Positions 1-8,308 are shown, numbered from the stretch's first letter. The stretch is 22,404 bases of DNA from an uncultured Eubacterium sp. (GCA_910586045.1 CAJUIH010000056.1:1-22404), one strand, 5' to 3'. Notes: generated by a model from the letters alone, not told the origin. Translations and numbers: made by a program.

Positions 1-16
1 CACTTACAACATATTA

Positions 17-1027
17 TTAGAACTTCCCAGCATTCGCCGCTTCCTCCACGGAAACAGCAACCGCTACGGTCGCCCCTACCATAGGGTTATTGCCCATACC
101 AATCAACCCCATCATTTCCACATGCGCCGGCACGGAAGAAGAACCTGCAAACTGTGCGTCAGAATGCATACGTCCCATCGTATCGGTCATGCCGTAAGAA
201 GCAGGACCTGCCGCCATGTTGTCCGGATGGAGGGTACGGCCTGTACCGCCGCCGGATGCTACGGAGAAGTATTTCTTGCCCTGTTCTACACATTCTTTTT
301 TGTATGTACCTGCTACCGGATGCTGGAAACGAGTCGGGTTTGTGGAGTTGCCTGTAATCGATACACCTACGTTTTCATGATGCATAATGGCAACACCCTC
401 TTGTACATCGTCCGCGCCGTAACATTTTACGGAAGCGCGCAGCCCTTCGGAGTAAGCTTTTTCATAAACGACGTTTAATTTTGCTTCCTTGTAATCGTAC
501 TGCGTCTCGACAAATGTAAAACCGTTAATACGGGAAATAATCTGTGCCGCATCTTTGCCAAGTCCGTTTAAAATAACGCGCAAAGGCTGTTTGCGCACTT
601 TGTTCGCTTTTTCCGCAATACCGATCGCGCCTTCTGCCGCCGCAAAGGATTCATGTCCTGCTAAAAAGCAAAAGCATTCGGTTTCTTCTTCCAAAAGCAT
701 TTTGCCCAGGTTTCCATGCCCAAGACCTACTTTTCTGTGGTCCGCTACAGATCCAGGGATACAGAATGCCTGCAGGCCTTCTCCGATGGCAGCCGCAGCG
801 TCAGCCGCTTTTTTGCATCCTTTTTTAATTGCGATCGCAGCGCCAACGATATAAGCCCAGCATGCGTTTTCAAAACAGATCGGCTGGATTTTCTTTACCT
901 GCTCGTAAACGTCAAGTCCAGCATCTTTTGTAATTTTTTCAGCCTCTTCCAAGGAACTGATGCCATATTTGCCTAATACAGCGTTAATCTGGTCAATTCT
1001 TCTTTCATATGATTCAAATAATGCCAT
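17..1027 (-). CDS. GGGtGRT-family protein, function unknown
   Basis: A 336-residue protein with the signature GGGTGRT at residues 259-265, followed by LHPDNMA. This motif defines the GGGtGRT family of Firmicutes and other anaerobes. The family has no established biochemical activity that I know of. The start at 1027 is ATG with an AGGGAG ribosome binding site about 11 bases upstream. The gene begins 19 bases after the stop of a NifU-like scaffold gene, so the two are almost certainly cotranscribed and a role in Fe-S cluster biogenesis or storage is the obvious inference. Cysteines occur at about residues 51, 56, 71, 89, 118, 120, 202 and 246. The glycine-rich motif could bind a nucleotide or phosphate, but this is a guess. 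No signal peptide or membrane segment is visible, so the protein is probably cytosolic. It appears complete. Confidence 0.9.
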   Translation of the reverse strand: MALFESYERRIDQINAVLGKYGISSLEEAEKITKDAGLDVYEQVKKIQPICFENACWAYIVGAAIAIKKGCKKAADAAAAIGEGLQAFCIPGSVADHRKVGLGHGNLGKMLLEEETECFCFLAGHESFAAAEGAIGIAEKANKVRKQPLRVILNGLGKDAAQIISRINGFTFVETQYDYKEAKLNVVYEKAYSEGLRASVKCYGADDVQEGVAIMHHENVGVSITGNSTNPTRFQHPVAGTYKKECVEQGKKYFSVASGGGTGRTLHPDNMAAGPASYGMTDTMGRMHSDAQFAGSSSVPAHVEMMGLIGMGNNPMVGATVAVAVSVEEAANAGKF

Positions 1028-1046
1028 GATTTTTCGTTCTCCCTTC

Positions 1047-1739
1047 TTACTCTACTCTTGGATCTATGATCTTGGCAGCATCCGCTACACGTCCATACTG
1101 GCCCTGCGCTTTTTCCCAAGCGGTGTTCGGATCGTCGCCTTTTTTGATAAAGTCAGTCATCTTGCCAAGAGAAACGAACTTATACCCGATTACTTCATCA
1201 TTTTCATCTAATGCGATTCCTGTTACATAGCCTTCTGCCATCTCCAGATAACGGACGCCTTTTTCCTTTGTCGCGTACATGGTGCCAACCTGGGAACGAA
1301 GCCCTTTTCCCAAATCTTCCAGTCCTGCGCCGACTGCAAGTCCGTCGTCGGAAAATGCGCTCTGTGTACGTCCATAAACGATCTGCAAGAATAATTCCCT
1401 CATGGCTGTATTGATCGCATCACAAACCAGGTCTGTATTTAATGCTTCCAAAATGGTCTTTCCCTGTAAGATTTCTGCTGCCATAGCTGCGGAATGTGTC
1501 ATACCGGAACATCCGATGGTCTCTACGAGTGCTTCTTCGATAATGCCATTCTTTACATTCAGGGACAGTTTGCAGGCACCCTGCTGCGGTGCACACCAGC
1601 CAATTCCATGTGTAAAACCGGAGATATCTTCAATTTTTTTCGAATGTACCCATTTCCCTTCTTCCGGGATTGGAGCCGGTTCGTGCTTTGCACCCTTAGC
1701 AACCGGACACATTTTTTGAACTTCCTGTGTGTAAATCAT
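1047..1739 (-). CDS. NifU/IscU-like iron-sulfur cluster assembly scaffold protein
   Basis: A 230-residue NifU N-terminal-like protein. The core is at about residues 45-150, with Cys49 and Cys56 (W-C-A-P-Q-Q-G-A-C), the ETIGCSGMTHSA segment holding Cys77, and Cys106 near NTDLVCDAI. These match the usual layout of cluster-ligand cysteines in IscU/NifU scaffolds, although the family's first ligand motif (CGD) is altered. The N-terminal extension of about 40 residues and the C-terminal tail after residue 160 make it longer than classical IscU (about 130 residues), as expected for the Clostridia form paired with GGGtGRT proteins. The ATG at 1739 is chosen over an in-frame ATG 15 codons upstream because AAGGAG sits 7 bases before it. 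It is the first gene of a two-gene operon. Its leader contains an inverted repeat that may be an operator. Confidence 0.88.
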   Translation of the reverse strand: MIYTQEVQKMCPVAKGAKHEPAPIPEEGKWVHSKKIEDISGFTHGIGWCAPQQGACKLSLNVKNGIIEEALVETIGCSGMTHSAAMAAEILQGKTILEALNTDLVCDAINTAMRELFLQIVYGRTQSAFSDDGLAVGAGLEDLGKGLRSQVGTMYATKEKGVRYLEMAEGYVTGIALDENDEVIGYKFVSLGKMTDFIKKGDDPNTAWEKAQGQYGRVADAAKIIDPRVE

Positions 1740-1810
1740 TTTAAGACTCCTTTCAATTAGATGATTGATACAGCAAAAACACACAGCGTTTCCACTGTAA
1801 TGACCACGTA

Positions 1811-1828
1811 CTGAACTGATCTGTTCAG
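1811..1828. promoter_or_regulatory. Inverted repeat in leader of the NifU-like/GGGtGRT operon
   Basis: A dyad, CTGAAC-tgatct-GTTCAG, lies 72 to 89 bases upstream of the scaffold gene start. A weak sigma-A-like promoter (minus strand, TAGACT, 17 bases, GAAAAT) can be drawn just upstream at about 1838-1866. That would place the dyad within the first 30 transcribed bases, a usual position for a repressor operator. It resembles no regulator site I can name. It could also be a short RNA hairpin. Confidence 0.3.
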
Positions 1829-1956
1829 CACACTGCTATTATTTTCGCATATTTCGCCAAATTAGTCTAGTCCTTTTCCACAAAAAATTAATTAAATCTG
1901 GTTTTAATGCTATGCGGATACGACAAACCGCTGAATCAGCCTGTTTTTCGTTTTTC

Positions 1957-2838
1957 TTACAGCAAAGCGCTGTAAGAGCGCATGCGCGACGCAATGCCAT
2001 GCCCGCGGTACTGCGGATGGACAGCGACTTGTACCGTCTTTTTATCCTGTACGCTGCCCAGCAAAAATCCGACGACCATATGCCCGTCTACCGCGCAGAC
2101 GGCTGTTCTTTCCAAAATATGCGAAAGAACTTTCTTTTGATATGCCTGCATACTTTCTTTCACAGATTCCGGATTTTGCCAGTGAAACGCCGCCGTGCCG
2201 CTGTCATCATGCCGTGCGGCTTCTGCTTCTGTCCAAAGCACCTGCGCAAGGCTCATCCAGGATTCTAAATGCTGCGTACCGGCCGCCATAACAGCAATGG
2301 TATGCAGCCGTTCCCCCTGCGCGTCATGGGTATGCCTGGCCGTAAACAGGCTGTCTAAAAACCAATAAGGGATCATAAGCCCCCTCTCCTGCATTTGCCG
2401 GACTTCTTCGCGTCCTGCCCAGCGGACCTGTTTTACTTCCGATTCCTGCAAACGCAGCGCAGATAAATCAACGTCCTGTTCCAGAATATAGAAATCGTCA
2501 AAGCCATTCGTAAAATTCATTGTAAAAAACGGACGTGCCTTTCTTAAATCGACCTGCAGGCCAAGTTCTTCCCATACTTCACGCTGCGCTGCGTCTCTGC
2601 TCGTGTCACCCGCTGTTGCCGAACCGCCGACAGACACATCCCACATATTCGGCCAGTCCTTTTTAAACGGCTGGCGCTGCTGGATCAAAAGCTGATTTTG
2701 GCTGTTAAAAATACATACATGGACAGCCATGCGGTACCAGCCGTCTGGCATGGGATCCCCTCTGCGGTGTGTGCGCCCTGTTTTTTCCCGGTCTTTTGTA
2801 TATAAATCCCATAATTCGTCTGCATTTTCCCGTAACAT
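1957..2838 (-). CDS. Nudix hydrolase fused to a (shortened) GNAT acetyltransferase domain
   Basis: A 293-residue two-domain protein. The N-terminal half (about residues 1-165) is a Nudix domain of the IDI/YfcD-like kind. The Nudix box runs from about residue 72, matching G-x5-D-x7-REVWEELGL, with Asp where most Nudix boxes have the first Glu. The C-terminal half (about 180-293) is GNAT-like. It ends with MVVGFLLGSV, QVAVHPQYRGHGIASRM and the stop, so the acetyl-CoA pyrophosphate loop (RGHGIA) is present but the last 40-50 residues of a normal GNAT fold are missing. The ATG at 2838 overlaps the upstream TGA by one base (TGATG), so translation is probably coupled to the beta-helix gene. A TTG one codon earlier is a less likely start. 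The Nudix substrate cannot be told from sequence. I did not find the missing GNAT end in the other downstream frames. Confidence 0.82.
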   Translation of the reverse strand: MLRENADELWDLYTKDREKTGRTHRRGDPMPDGWYRMAVHVCIFNSQNQLLIQQRQPFKKDWPNMWDVSVGGSATAGDTSRDAAQREVWEELGLQVDLRKARPFFTMNFTNGFDDFYILEQDVDLSALRLQESEVKQVRWAGREEVRQMQERGLMIPYWFLDSLFTARHTHDAQGERLHTIAVMAAGTQHLESWMSLAQVLWTEAEAARHDDSGTAAFHWQNPESVKESMQAYQKKVLSHILERTAVCAVDGHMVVGFLLGSVQDKKTVQVAVHPQYRGHGIASRMRSYSALL

Positions 2839-3521
2839 CAATCGTCCGCTTTCTCAACAATTTCATTCTTATTTTTATAAATCGAACCTGCCGGAATCAC
2901 GCCGCGTACCATCGACAGTGGATAGATATTTGTATGCCGCCCGATTACAGTCCCAGGATTGAGCACAGAATTGCAGCCTACTTCTACAAAATCACCAAGC
3001 ATCGCGCCAAATTTTTTCAGCCCGGTTTCGATTTGGGATATCGAATCCCCGCTTGCGTCTTTCACAACTACAAGTGTTTTGTCCGATTTTACATTTGATG
3101 TGATGGAGCCTGCGCCCATATGAGACTTGTAGCCCAAAATAGAATCCCCGACATAATTGTAATGTGGTACCTGCACGCCGTTAAACAACAAAACATTTTT
3201 CAGTTCGGTGGAATTTCCGACTACGGCTCCTTTTCCTACGACGGCACTTCCGCGGATAAACGCGCAGTGGCGGATTTCGGCTTCCTCGTCGATAATCAGC
3301 GGCCCGTTCAGGCATGCCGAAGGTGCGACTTTCGCTGATTTCGCAACCCAGACTGCTTCCGCGCGCTGTTCATAACGGCTGCTGTCCAAGGAAGCGCCCA
3401 GTTCTTTGATAAAAGCGCCGATCCTGCTCAACGCCTCCCATGGATAGGTCACGTCTTCCAATAACCGGGCAGCGATCGTCTGGTTTAAATCATATAAATT
3501 TTCAATTCTGCACTGTTTCAT
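2838..3521 (-). CDS. Left-handed beta-helix (hexapeptide) acyl/nucleotidyltransferase-like protein, GlmU C-terminal-like
   Basis: A 227-residue protein. After a helical N-terminus (about 1-50) it shows hexapeptide-repeat turns of the left-handed beta helix from about residue 55 to 215 (for example IIDEEAEIRHCAFIRGSAVVGKG cut short: I-I-D-E-E-A-E-I and A-V-V-G-K-G). A central stretch, YVGDSILGYKSHMGAGSITSN, is typical of GlmU-type acetyltransferase domains. It has no N-terminal pyrophosphorylase domain, so it is not full-length GlmU, although such proteins are often annotated as UDP-N-acetylglucosamine pyrophosphorylase in Clostridia. A sugar-nucleotide acyltransferase role is plausible but unproven. 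The start is ATG with AAAGGA 6 bases upstream. It begins 27 bases after topB and ends in a one-base overlap with the Nudix gene, so all three are likely in one operon. Confidence 0.78.
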   Translation of the reverse strand: MKQCRIENLYDLNQTIAARLLEDVTYPWEALSRIGAFIKELGASLDSSRYEQRAEAVWVAKSAKVAPSACLNGPLIIDEEAEIRHCAFIRGSAVVGKGAVVGNSTELKNVLLFNGVQVPHYNYVGDSILGYKSHMGAGSITSNVKSDKTLVVVKDASGDSISQIETGLKKFGAMLGDFVEVGCNSVLNPGTVIGRHTNIYPLSMVRGVIPAGSIYKNKNEIVEKADD

Positions 3522-3548
3522 AACAATTCCTTTCTATTTTCCACTTTT

Positions 3549-5615
3549 TTAGGTTCCAGATTTATAATATGCACCCGCGCGTTCAAAAAAACTCCGCAGA
3601 ATCTGCCGGTTGTTCAGGTTTTGTACCCTGTTCGTGCGGCTGATGATAAAATGCTCCAGTTTGCGCATATACTCTTCGGTTGTAATCGACCCCTCGGCTA
3701 CATAGGCCAGGCCTTTTTCCCAACTAGCCGTTAGCTCCGGATTTAACAGAGATTGAATCGACGCCGCAACTACGTCAAAGATCATTTCCCCGCGCAGGGT
3801 CGGCGTCAGCGTCTGTGTTTTTTTTTGCAGCGCAAGGTAATTGTTTTTTACCAGTTTCGCAAGAATCTCCGCCCTTGTCGCGCTTGTGCCGATCCCGCTG
3901 CCCTTGATCGAAGCACGCAGTTCTTCATCTTCGATCAACTGCCCGGCATTTTCCATCGCAAGGATCATAGAGCCTGAATTGTAGCGTTTAGGCGGGGAAG
4001 TCTCCCCTTCACGGATCCAAAAACGGTCCACTGACAGAACCATTCCCTTTTTCAATCCAGCCACTGCCTGCAAAAAACCCGCGTCCGGCTGCTGCGCATC
4101 CGCTGTTTCTGCCTGGCTGTGCGTACCGGATCCATTTGACTGGTTGGATTCCCCTGGCGCATTTGTTTTTTCGAGATTCATTTTTTCTTTCTTTTTAAAA
4201 AACGAATACTGCATGACGTCTAAATAACCTTCCTGCGTTAATACCTTAAACCCCGCAAAAAACTTTTCCGACTGTACCTGAAAGACGATGCTGTATCTAA
4301 GATACACCGCCGGCGGATAAAAAATAGCGAGAAAGCGGCGTACAATCGTCTCATAAACATGCAAAGACGTCGCCTGCAACGTTTTCCTTGCCCCCAGCCC
4401 CTGTCCGGTCGGAATAATCGCATAATGGTCTGTAATCTGTTTGTCATTTGTATAGCGTGTTTTTGCTATTGTCTGATAGCTGCCGTTTTGCAGGATGGTT
4501 TCCGCAAAAACCCGTACTTCCTCCACCCCGCACAGCCCGGTAATGTTTTTGTGGATCTCCTTAGCCGCTGCGGTGGACAGCACGCGGGCATCGGTACGCG
4601 GGTAGGTAATCATCTTTTTTTCATACAGTTCCTGCGCAATTTTAAGTGTCTGTTCCGGACTGATCTTAAAAAATTTCGAGCAGGTATTTTGCAGTTCCGC
4701 GAGATTAAAAAGCAGCGGCGCTTTCTTTGTCTCTTTTTTCTTTTCCACGGATACCACAACCGCCGTAACCGGAGGTTTTTCCAACTGCGCAATGAGCTGT
4801 TTCGCATCTTGTTCTTCCAAAAAACCATTGTCCTTATAAAGCTTTGGGGACTGGAACCAGGCGGAGCCTTCGACCGCGCGCCATTCGCATTCGATTTTGT
4901 TTTCTTCCGCGTCAATCTGTGCCAGTACCCGGTAAAACGGCGTTTTGACAAATGCACGGATTTCCCTCTCCCTGCGCACTACCATGCCGAGCACGCAGGT
5001 CATAACCCGGCCGACCGATATCACGGCATGTTTTTCATGCAAATAGGACGCCACGGCATCCCCGTATTTCAGCGTAAGGAGCCTGGAAAAATTAATCCCC
5101 ATCAGATAATCTTCCTTGGCGCGCAGGTAGGCGCTTGATGCCAGGTTGTCATAAGCCGACAGGTCTTTGGCCTCACGAATGCCCCGTAAGATTTCTTCTT
5201 CGGTTTGTGAGTCAATCCAGACCCGTTTGCGCTGTTTTCCATGCACATGCGCCATCTGCTCTACCAGCCGGTAGATATATTCCCCTTCGCGCCCGGAATC
5301 GGTGCAGACGTAAATCGTTCCGATATCCTTGCGGTTTAACAGGGACGCAACGGTCTTGTACTGTTTTTCTACCGCGGGGATAACCTCGTATTTAAATTTC
5401 CGCGGGAGAAACGGAAGCGTGGAAAGGCTCCATTTCTTATACTTTGCATCATAAGCTTCGGGATAGCTCATGGTAACCAAATGTCCGACACACCAGGTTA
5501 CTACGGCATCTTCCCCTTCCTGGTATCCGTCATACCGCTTCATTTTTATTTTCAGCGCTTTTGCAAACTCCTGCGCCACGGATGGTTTTTCCGCTATGTA
5601 CAATGCTTTGGACAT
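3549..5615 (-). CDS. topB: DNA topoisomerase III (type IA)
   Basis: A 688-residue type IA topoisomerase that cuts and reseals one DNA strand to relax or decatenate DNA. The TOPRIM domain is at about residues 3-150, with Glu9 in IAEKPS and the acidic motif CTDSGREGE at 104-112. The usual DxDxE reads D-S-G-R-E, so the second Asp is Gly. The active-site tyrosine is Tyr338 in MITYPRTD. LMGINFSRLLT (171-181) and KGSGIGTSATRAEI (571-584) are typical of TopB. A low-complexity Ser/Asn/Gln-rich insert covers about residues 484-512. There is no C-terminal zinc-finger region. The ATG at 5615 has AAAGGA 8 bases upstream. The ribosome binding site directly follows the U-tract of the upstream gene's terminator. 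It leads the run topB, beta-helix gene, Nudix-GNAT gene. Confidence 0.95.
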   Translation of the reverse strand: MSKALYIAEKPSVAQEFAKALKIKMKRYDGYQEGEDAVVTWCVGHLVTMSYPEAYDAKYKKWSLSTLPFLPRKFKYEVIPAVEKQYKTVASLLNRKDIGTIYVCTDSGREGEYIYRLVEQMAHVHGKQRKRVWIDSQTEEEILRGIREAKDLSAYDNLASSAYLRAKEDYLMGINFSRLLTLKYGDAVASYLHEKHAVISVGRVMTCVLGMVVRREREIRAFVKTPFYRVLAQIDAEENKIECEWRAVEGSAWFQSPKLYKDNGFLEEQDAKQLIAQLEKPPVTAVVVSVEKKKETKKAPLLFNLAELQNTCSKFFKISPEQTLKIAQELYEKKMITYPRTDARVLSTAAAKEIHKNITGLCGVEEVRVFAETILQNGSYQTIAKTRYTNDKQITDHYAIIPTGQGLGARKTLQATSLHVYETIVRRFLAIFYPPAVYLRYSIVFQVQSEKFFAGFKVLTQEGYLDVMQYSFFKKKEKMNLEKTNAPGESNQSNGSGTHSQAETADAQQPDAGFLQAVAGLKKGMVLSVDRFWIREGETSPPKRYNSGSMILAMENAGQLIEDEELRASIKGSGIGTSATRAEILAKLVKNNYLALQKKTQTLTPTLRGEMIFDVVAASIQSLLNPELTASWEKGLAYVAEGSITTEEYMRKLEHFIISRTNRVQNLNNRQILRSFFERAGAYYKSGT

Positions 5616-5627
5616 ATCGTTTTTCCT

Positions 5628-5678
5628 TTATAAAACAAAATGGGGCTGCAGAAAATACTCTGCTTTCCTGCAACCCCA
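5628..5678 (-). terminator. Intrinsic terminator of the DUF234-type ATPase gene, abutting topB
   Basis: Read on the minus strand, TGGGGTTGCAG pairs with CTGCAGCCCCA (one mismatch/wobble) around a 16-base loop, then TTTTGTTTT follows. It sits 30 bases after the ATPase stop. The loop holds a second short hairpin (GCAGA/TCTGC), so alternative folds exist. Only about 12 bases separate the U-tract from the topB start codon. Confidence 0.8.
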
Positions 5679-5707
5679 CGTTTCCTCATTTTCGATCAAC
5701 GGTTTCG

Positions 5708-7069
5708 TTATAGCTGTGTCATGTCAACCAGAACCAGGCGTTTGTCCTCATCCGCTTTCTGCAGCAGCTTATCGTCAAATGTCCTGGCTGAAAACAAATA
5801 ATAATGATCCGACTTTAGCTTGGCTTTTTTCATCGTATCAAACAATTTTTCACACATATCATAAGTTAGCTGCGGTTTCGACCAGTTGCAAAGCCCGATC
5901 AGGTTGTTTCTGGCACTGTCCTGCGCAATAATATCAATATTCCCGGTCTTTCCGACCCATGTTCCGGCCTTGCGTATTTTAATCGGCAGCTTATCCACCA
6001 TATTTAGCAGTTCCAGGTATTCCATACACACCTGGATAAAATACCGGTTCATATATTCATCCAAATACGGCCCGATATACGTATCGTAAAATTGCTCCGG
6101 CGGCATCAGGTACAAGTCTGACAGGTTTGGGTACAAAAAGCGGAACCAGAAATTTACATAATTATTTTGGATCTGGTAAATTCCTTTTTGGGCATTTTCC
6201 CACCCACCGGTTTCAAACGAACATACTTTTTCCACAACTTCAAACGCCGCCAGATTTTTCATATAGACACTGATTTTCGCCCTGGAAAATCCGGTGACCA
6301 AAAACAGGTCGTTCAGTTTGCGGTGCCCTGCCGCAATCGCCGCGAGTATCGTATTATAAATGGCCAGTTCCCGCAGCTCGCTGCCGATAAAACGCTCTGC
6401 CTCCGCAAAAAGGTAGCCGTCCTGCGACAGGATATGCCTGCAAACATTGGTCCTTATATCTTTCCTGGAATCCCAACGGCTGATATAAGCGGAAACCCCG
6501 CCAAGAATCCCGTACGCCTTGACGCAGTCACTAACGGAATACTCCGGATAAGACCGCACCATGTCGATAAATTTCAGCTCATCCAGTTTGATCTTTTCAT
6601 CCAACTTTTTCATATGGTCCGCAAACCGTTCCGGAAATTCCTGCTCCGCCCATGCAACCGATGAGCTTGCCAGTACGATCATTACCGGGCCGGGATACAG
6701 TTTCTTTGCCTTTAGCTTTAATACGGCTTTGAAAAATTCCTCGTCACGTTTGGCAATATACTGAAACTCATCGATAATTACGACCAGTTTACTTGCGTTT
6801 CCACTGCGGATCCGGTTGAAAAACTCGGTATAATTGTATTTGGAAAGGCTTACCTCATACTGCTTTTCGATCTCACGTCCCAACTGCATGCATTGTTCCT
6901 GTTGGGACGCCTTTCGCGCATGATAGTAAAAATATTTTTTTCCCTTGCAGAACATCCGGATAAATGCTTCTTTATCACAGCCCTCACGTCCATACAGCAA
7001 AACAAGCCGGTTACCCGTTTCCTCATATAGCTGCTCCATTTTCTTTAATTCTGTGTGTCTTACTACCAT
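5708..7069 (-). CDS. Archaeal-type AAA ATPase / DUF234-like protein with degenerate catalytic motifs
   Basis: A 453-residue protein with the architecture of the archaeal-ATPase plus DUF234 family. The N-terminal P-loop domain shows LVLLYGREGCDKEAF (about residues 22-36), where the normal GxxxxGK[ST] has lost the second Gly and the Ser/Thr. Walker B is intact: LVVIIDEFQYI (about 95-105). A winged-helix part follows (about 240-285, RKLNDLFLVTGFSRAKISVYMKNL in outline). The C-terminal DUF234 nuclease-like region has GNIDIIAQ (about 377-384), but the ExK pair of PD-(D/E)xK enzymes reads C-N-W-S-K. ATP hydrolysis and nuclease activity are therefore both doubtful by sequence. The ATG has AGGAG about 6 bases upstream. 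It is a single gene ended by its own terminator. The cellular role of the family is unknown. Confidence 0.82.
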   Translation of the reverse strand: MVVRHTELKKMEQLYEETGNRLVLLYGREGCDKEAFIRMFCKGKKYFYYHARKASQQEQCMQLGREIEKQYEVSLSKYNYTEFFNRIRSGNASKLVVIIDEFQYIAKRDEEFFKAVLKLKAKKLYPGPVMIVLASSSVAWAEQEFPERFADHMKKLDEKIKLDELKFIDMVRSYPEYSVSDCVKAYGILGGVSAYISRWDSRKDIRTNVCRHILSQDGYLFAEAERFIGSELRELAIYNTILAAIAAGHRKLNDLFLVTGFSRAKISVYMKNLAAFEVVEKVCSFETGGWENAQKGIYQIQNNYVNFWFRFLYPNLSDLYLMPPEQFYDTYIGPYLDEYMNRYFIQVCMEYLELLNMVDKLPIKIRKAGTWVGKTGNIDIIAQDSARNNLIGLCNWSKPQLTYDMCEKLFDTMKKAKLKSDHYYLFSARTFDDKLLQKADEDKRLVLVDMTQL

Positions 7070-7179
7070 GGCCTTCTCCTATTATGTATGTGGTACTTTT
7101 CAAATAACAAGCTGGGACGGCGTTCGTACATCCTTTGGCATACACCGTAAAAAATCTGTTTGAACGATCCATCCTGCGT

Positions 7180-8265
7180 TTATTTTTTCGCAATGTATCC
7201 CTGGGCTTTTAAAAGTTCTGCGCATAATACAGCGCCCCCGGCCGCCCCGCGAATGGTATTATGGGACAATCCGATAAATTTCCAGTCATAAACGGAATCT
7301 TCCCGCAGACGTCCTACGCTGATCCCCATTCCATTTTCATAATCGACATCCAGCGTCACCTGCGGACGGTCGCACTCTTCCAGATACTGGATGAACTGTT
7401 TTGGCGCGGAAGGCAGTCCAAGCTGCTGCGGTACGCCGCTAAAACCGGTCAATTTTTCAATTAGATCCTGTTTTTGCGGCTTGCCGCGGAATTTGACAAA
7501 TACAGACGCCGTATGGCCGTTTAAAACCGGAACCCGGATGCACTGGCTGGTAATCAACGGGCTTTTTGCAGGCTCGATCACGCCATCGCGGATTTCGCCC
7601 CAAATGCGCAGCGGTTCCTTTTCGGACTTTTCTTCTTCTCCCCCGATATATGGGATAATATTGCCCTGCATCTGCGGCCAGTCCAAAAATGTCTTCCCGG
7701 CACCGGAAATTGCCTGATACGTCGATACGACTGCCTCGTACGGCTCAAATTCCATCCAGGCGGTCAAAACCGGGGCATAAGACTGGATCGAGCAGTTTGG
7801 CTTTACCGCTACAAATCCGCGCGTTGTACCAAGCCGTTTCTTTTGGTACTGGATCACATCCATATGCTGCGGATTGATTTCCGGTATGACCATCGGAACA
7901 TCCGGCGTCCAGCGGTGCGCGCTGTTATTCGATACAACCGGTGTTTCTGTCTTCGCATAGGCTTCTTCTATTTTTTTGATTTCATCCTTTGACATATCTA
8001 CCGCGGAAAATACAAAATCCACTTCGGCTGCCGTCTGTTCTACCTCATTTACATTTTTTACTACAATATTTTTTACCGCTTCCGGAACCGGCGTATCCAT
8101 TTTCCAGCGTCCGTCTACCGCCGCGCTGTACGTTAACCCCGCGCTGCGCGGGCTTGCCGCGATCGTTGTCACCTCGAACCACGGATGATTTTCTAACAGG
8201 GCAATAAAACGCTGCCCTACCATACCTGTACCTCCAAGGATCCCGACTTTTAATTTTTCACTCAT
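7180..8265 (-). CDS. asd: Aspartate-semialdehyde dehydrogenase
   Basis: A 361-residue enzyme that reduces aspartyl-4-phosphate to aspartate semialdehyde with NADPH, the branch step to lysine/diaminopimelate, threonine and methionine. The NADP-binding GGTGMVG is at residues 11-17. The catalytic Cys158 is in VKPNCSIQ. SGAGKTF and NGHTASVFVKF are the substrate-side motifs, and the C-terminus has NTIRGAAGGAVL. The sequence is of the yeast/archaeal-like ASD type used by many Clostridia and not the E. coli type. The ATG at 8265 is preferred over one 5 codons upstream because GAGGAG precedes it by about 8 bases. The gene appears monocistronic, with a long upstream region that contains a leader hairpin. 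Length and motifs are complete. Confidence 0.95.
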   Translation of the reverse strand: MSEKLKVGILGGTGMVGQRFIALLENHPWFEVTTIAASPRSAGLTYSAAVDGRWKMDTPVPEAVKNIVVKNVNEVEQTAAEVDFVFSAVDMSKDEIKKIEEAYAKTETPVVSNNSAHRWTPDVPMVIPEINPQHMDVIQYQKKRLGTTRGFVAVKPNCSIQSYAPVLTAWMEFEPYEAVVSTYQAISGAGKTFLDWPQMQGNIIPYIGGEEEKSEKEPLRIWGEIRDGVIEPAKSPLITSQCIRVPVLNGHTASVFVKFRGKPQKQDLIEKLTGFSGVPQQLGLPSAPKQFIQYLEECDRPQVTLDVDYENGMGISVGRLREDSVYDWKFIGLSHNTIRGAAGGAVLCAELLKAQGYIAKK

Positions 8266-8308
8266 GACTGCTCTCCTCATTGATTTTCCGTTTTCTTTTG
8301 ATGCTTGT

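Noticed and set aside
1959..1980. Hairpin CTTACAGC/GCTGTAAG at the end of the Nudix-GNAT gene as a terminator
   Set aside because: On the gene's strand it is followed by an A-rich tract and not by T residues.
4359..5138. A 259-codon open frame on the plus strand inside topB
   Set aside because: It is antisense to a complete, motif-rich topoisomerase gene, has no ribosome binding site and shows no family features. Its length is explained by the codon pattern of the opposite strand.
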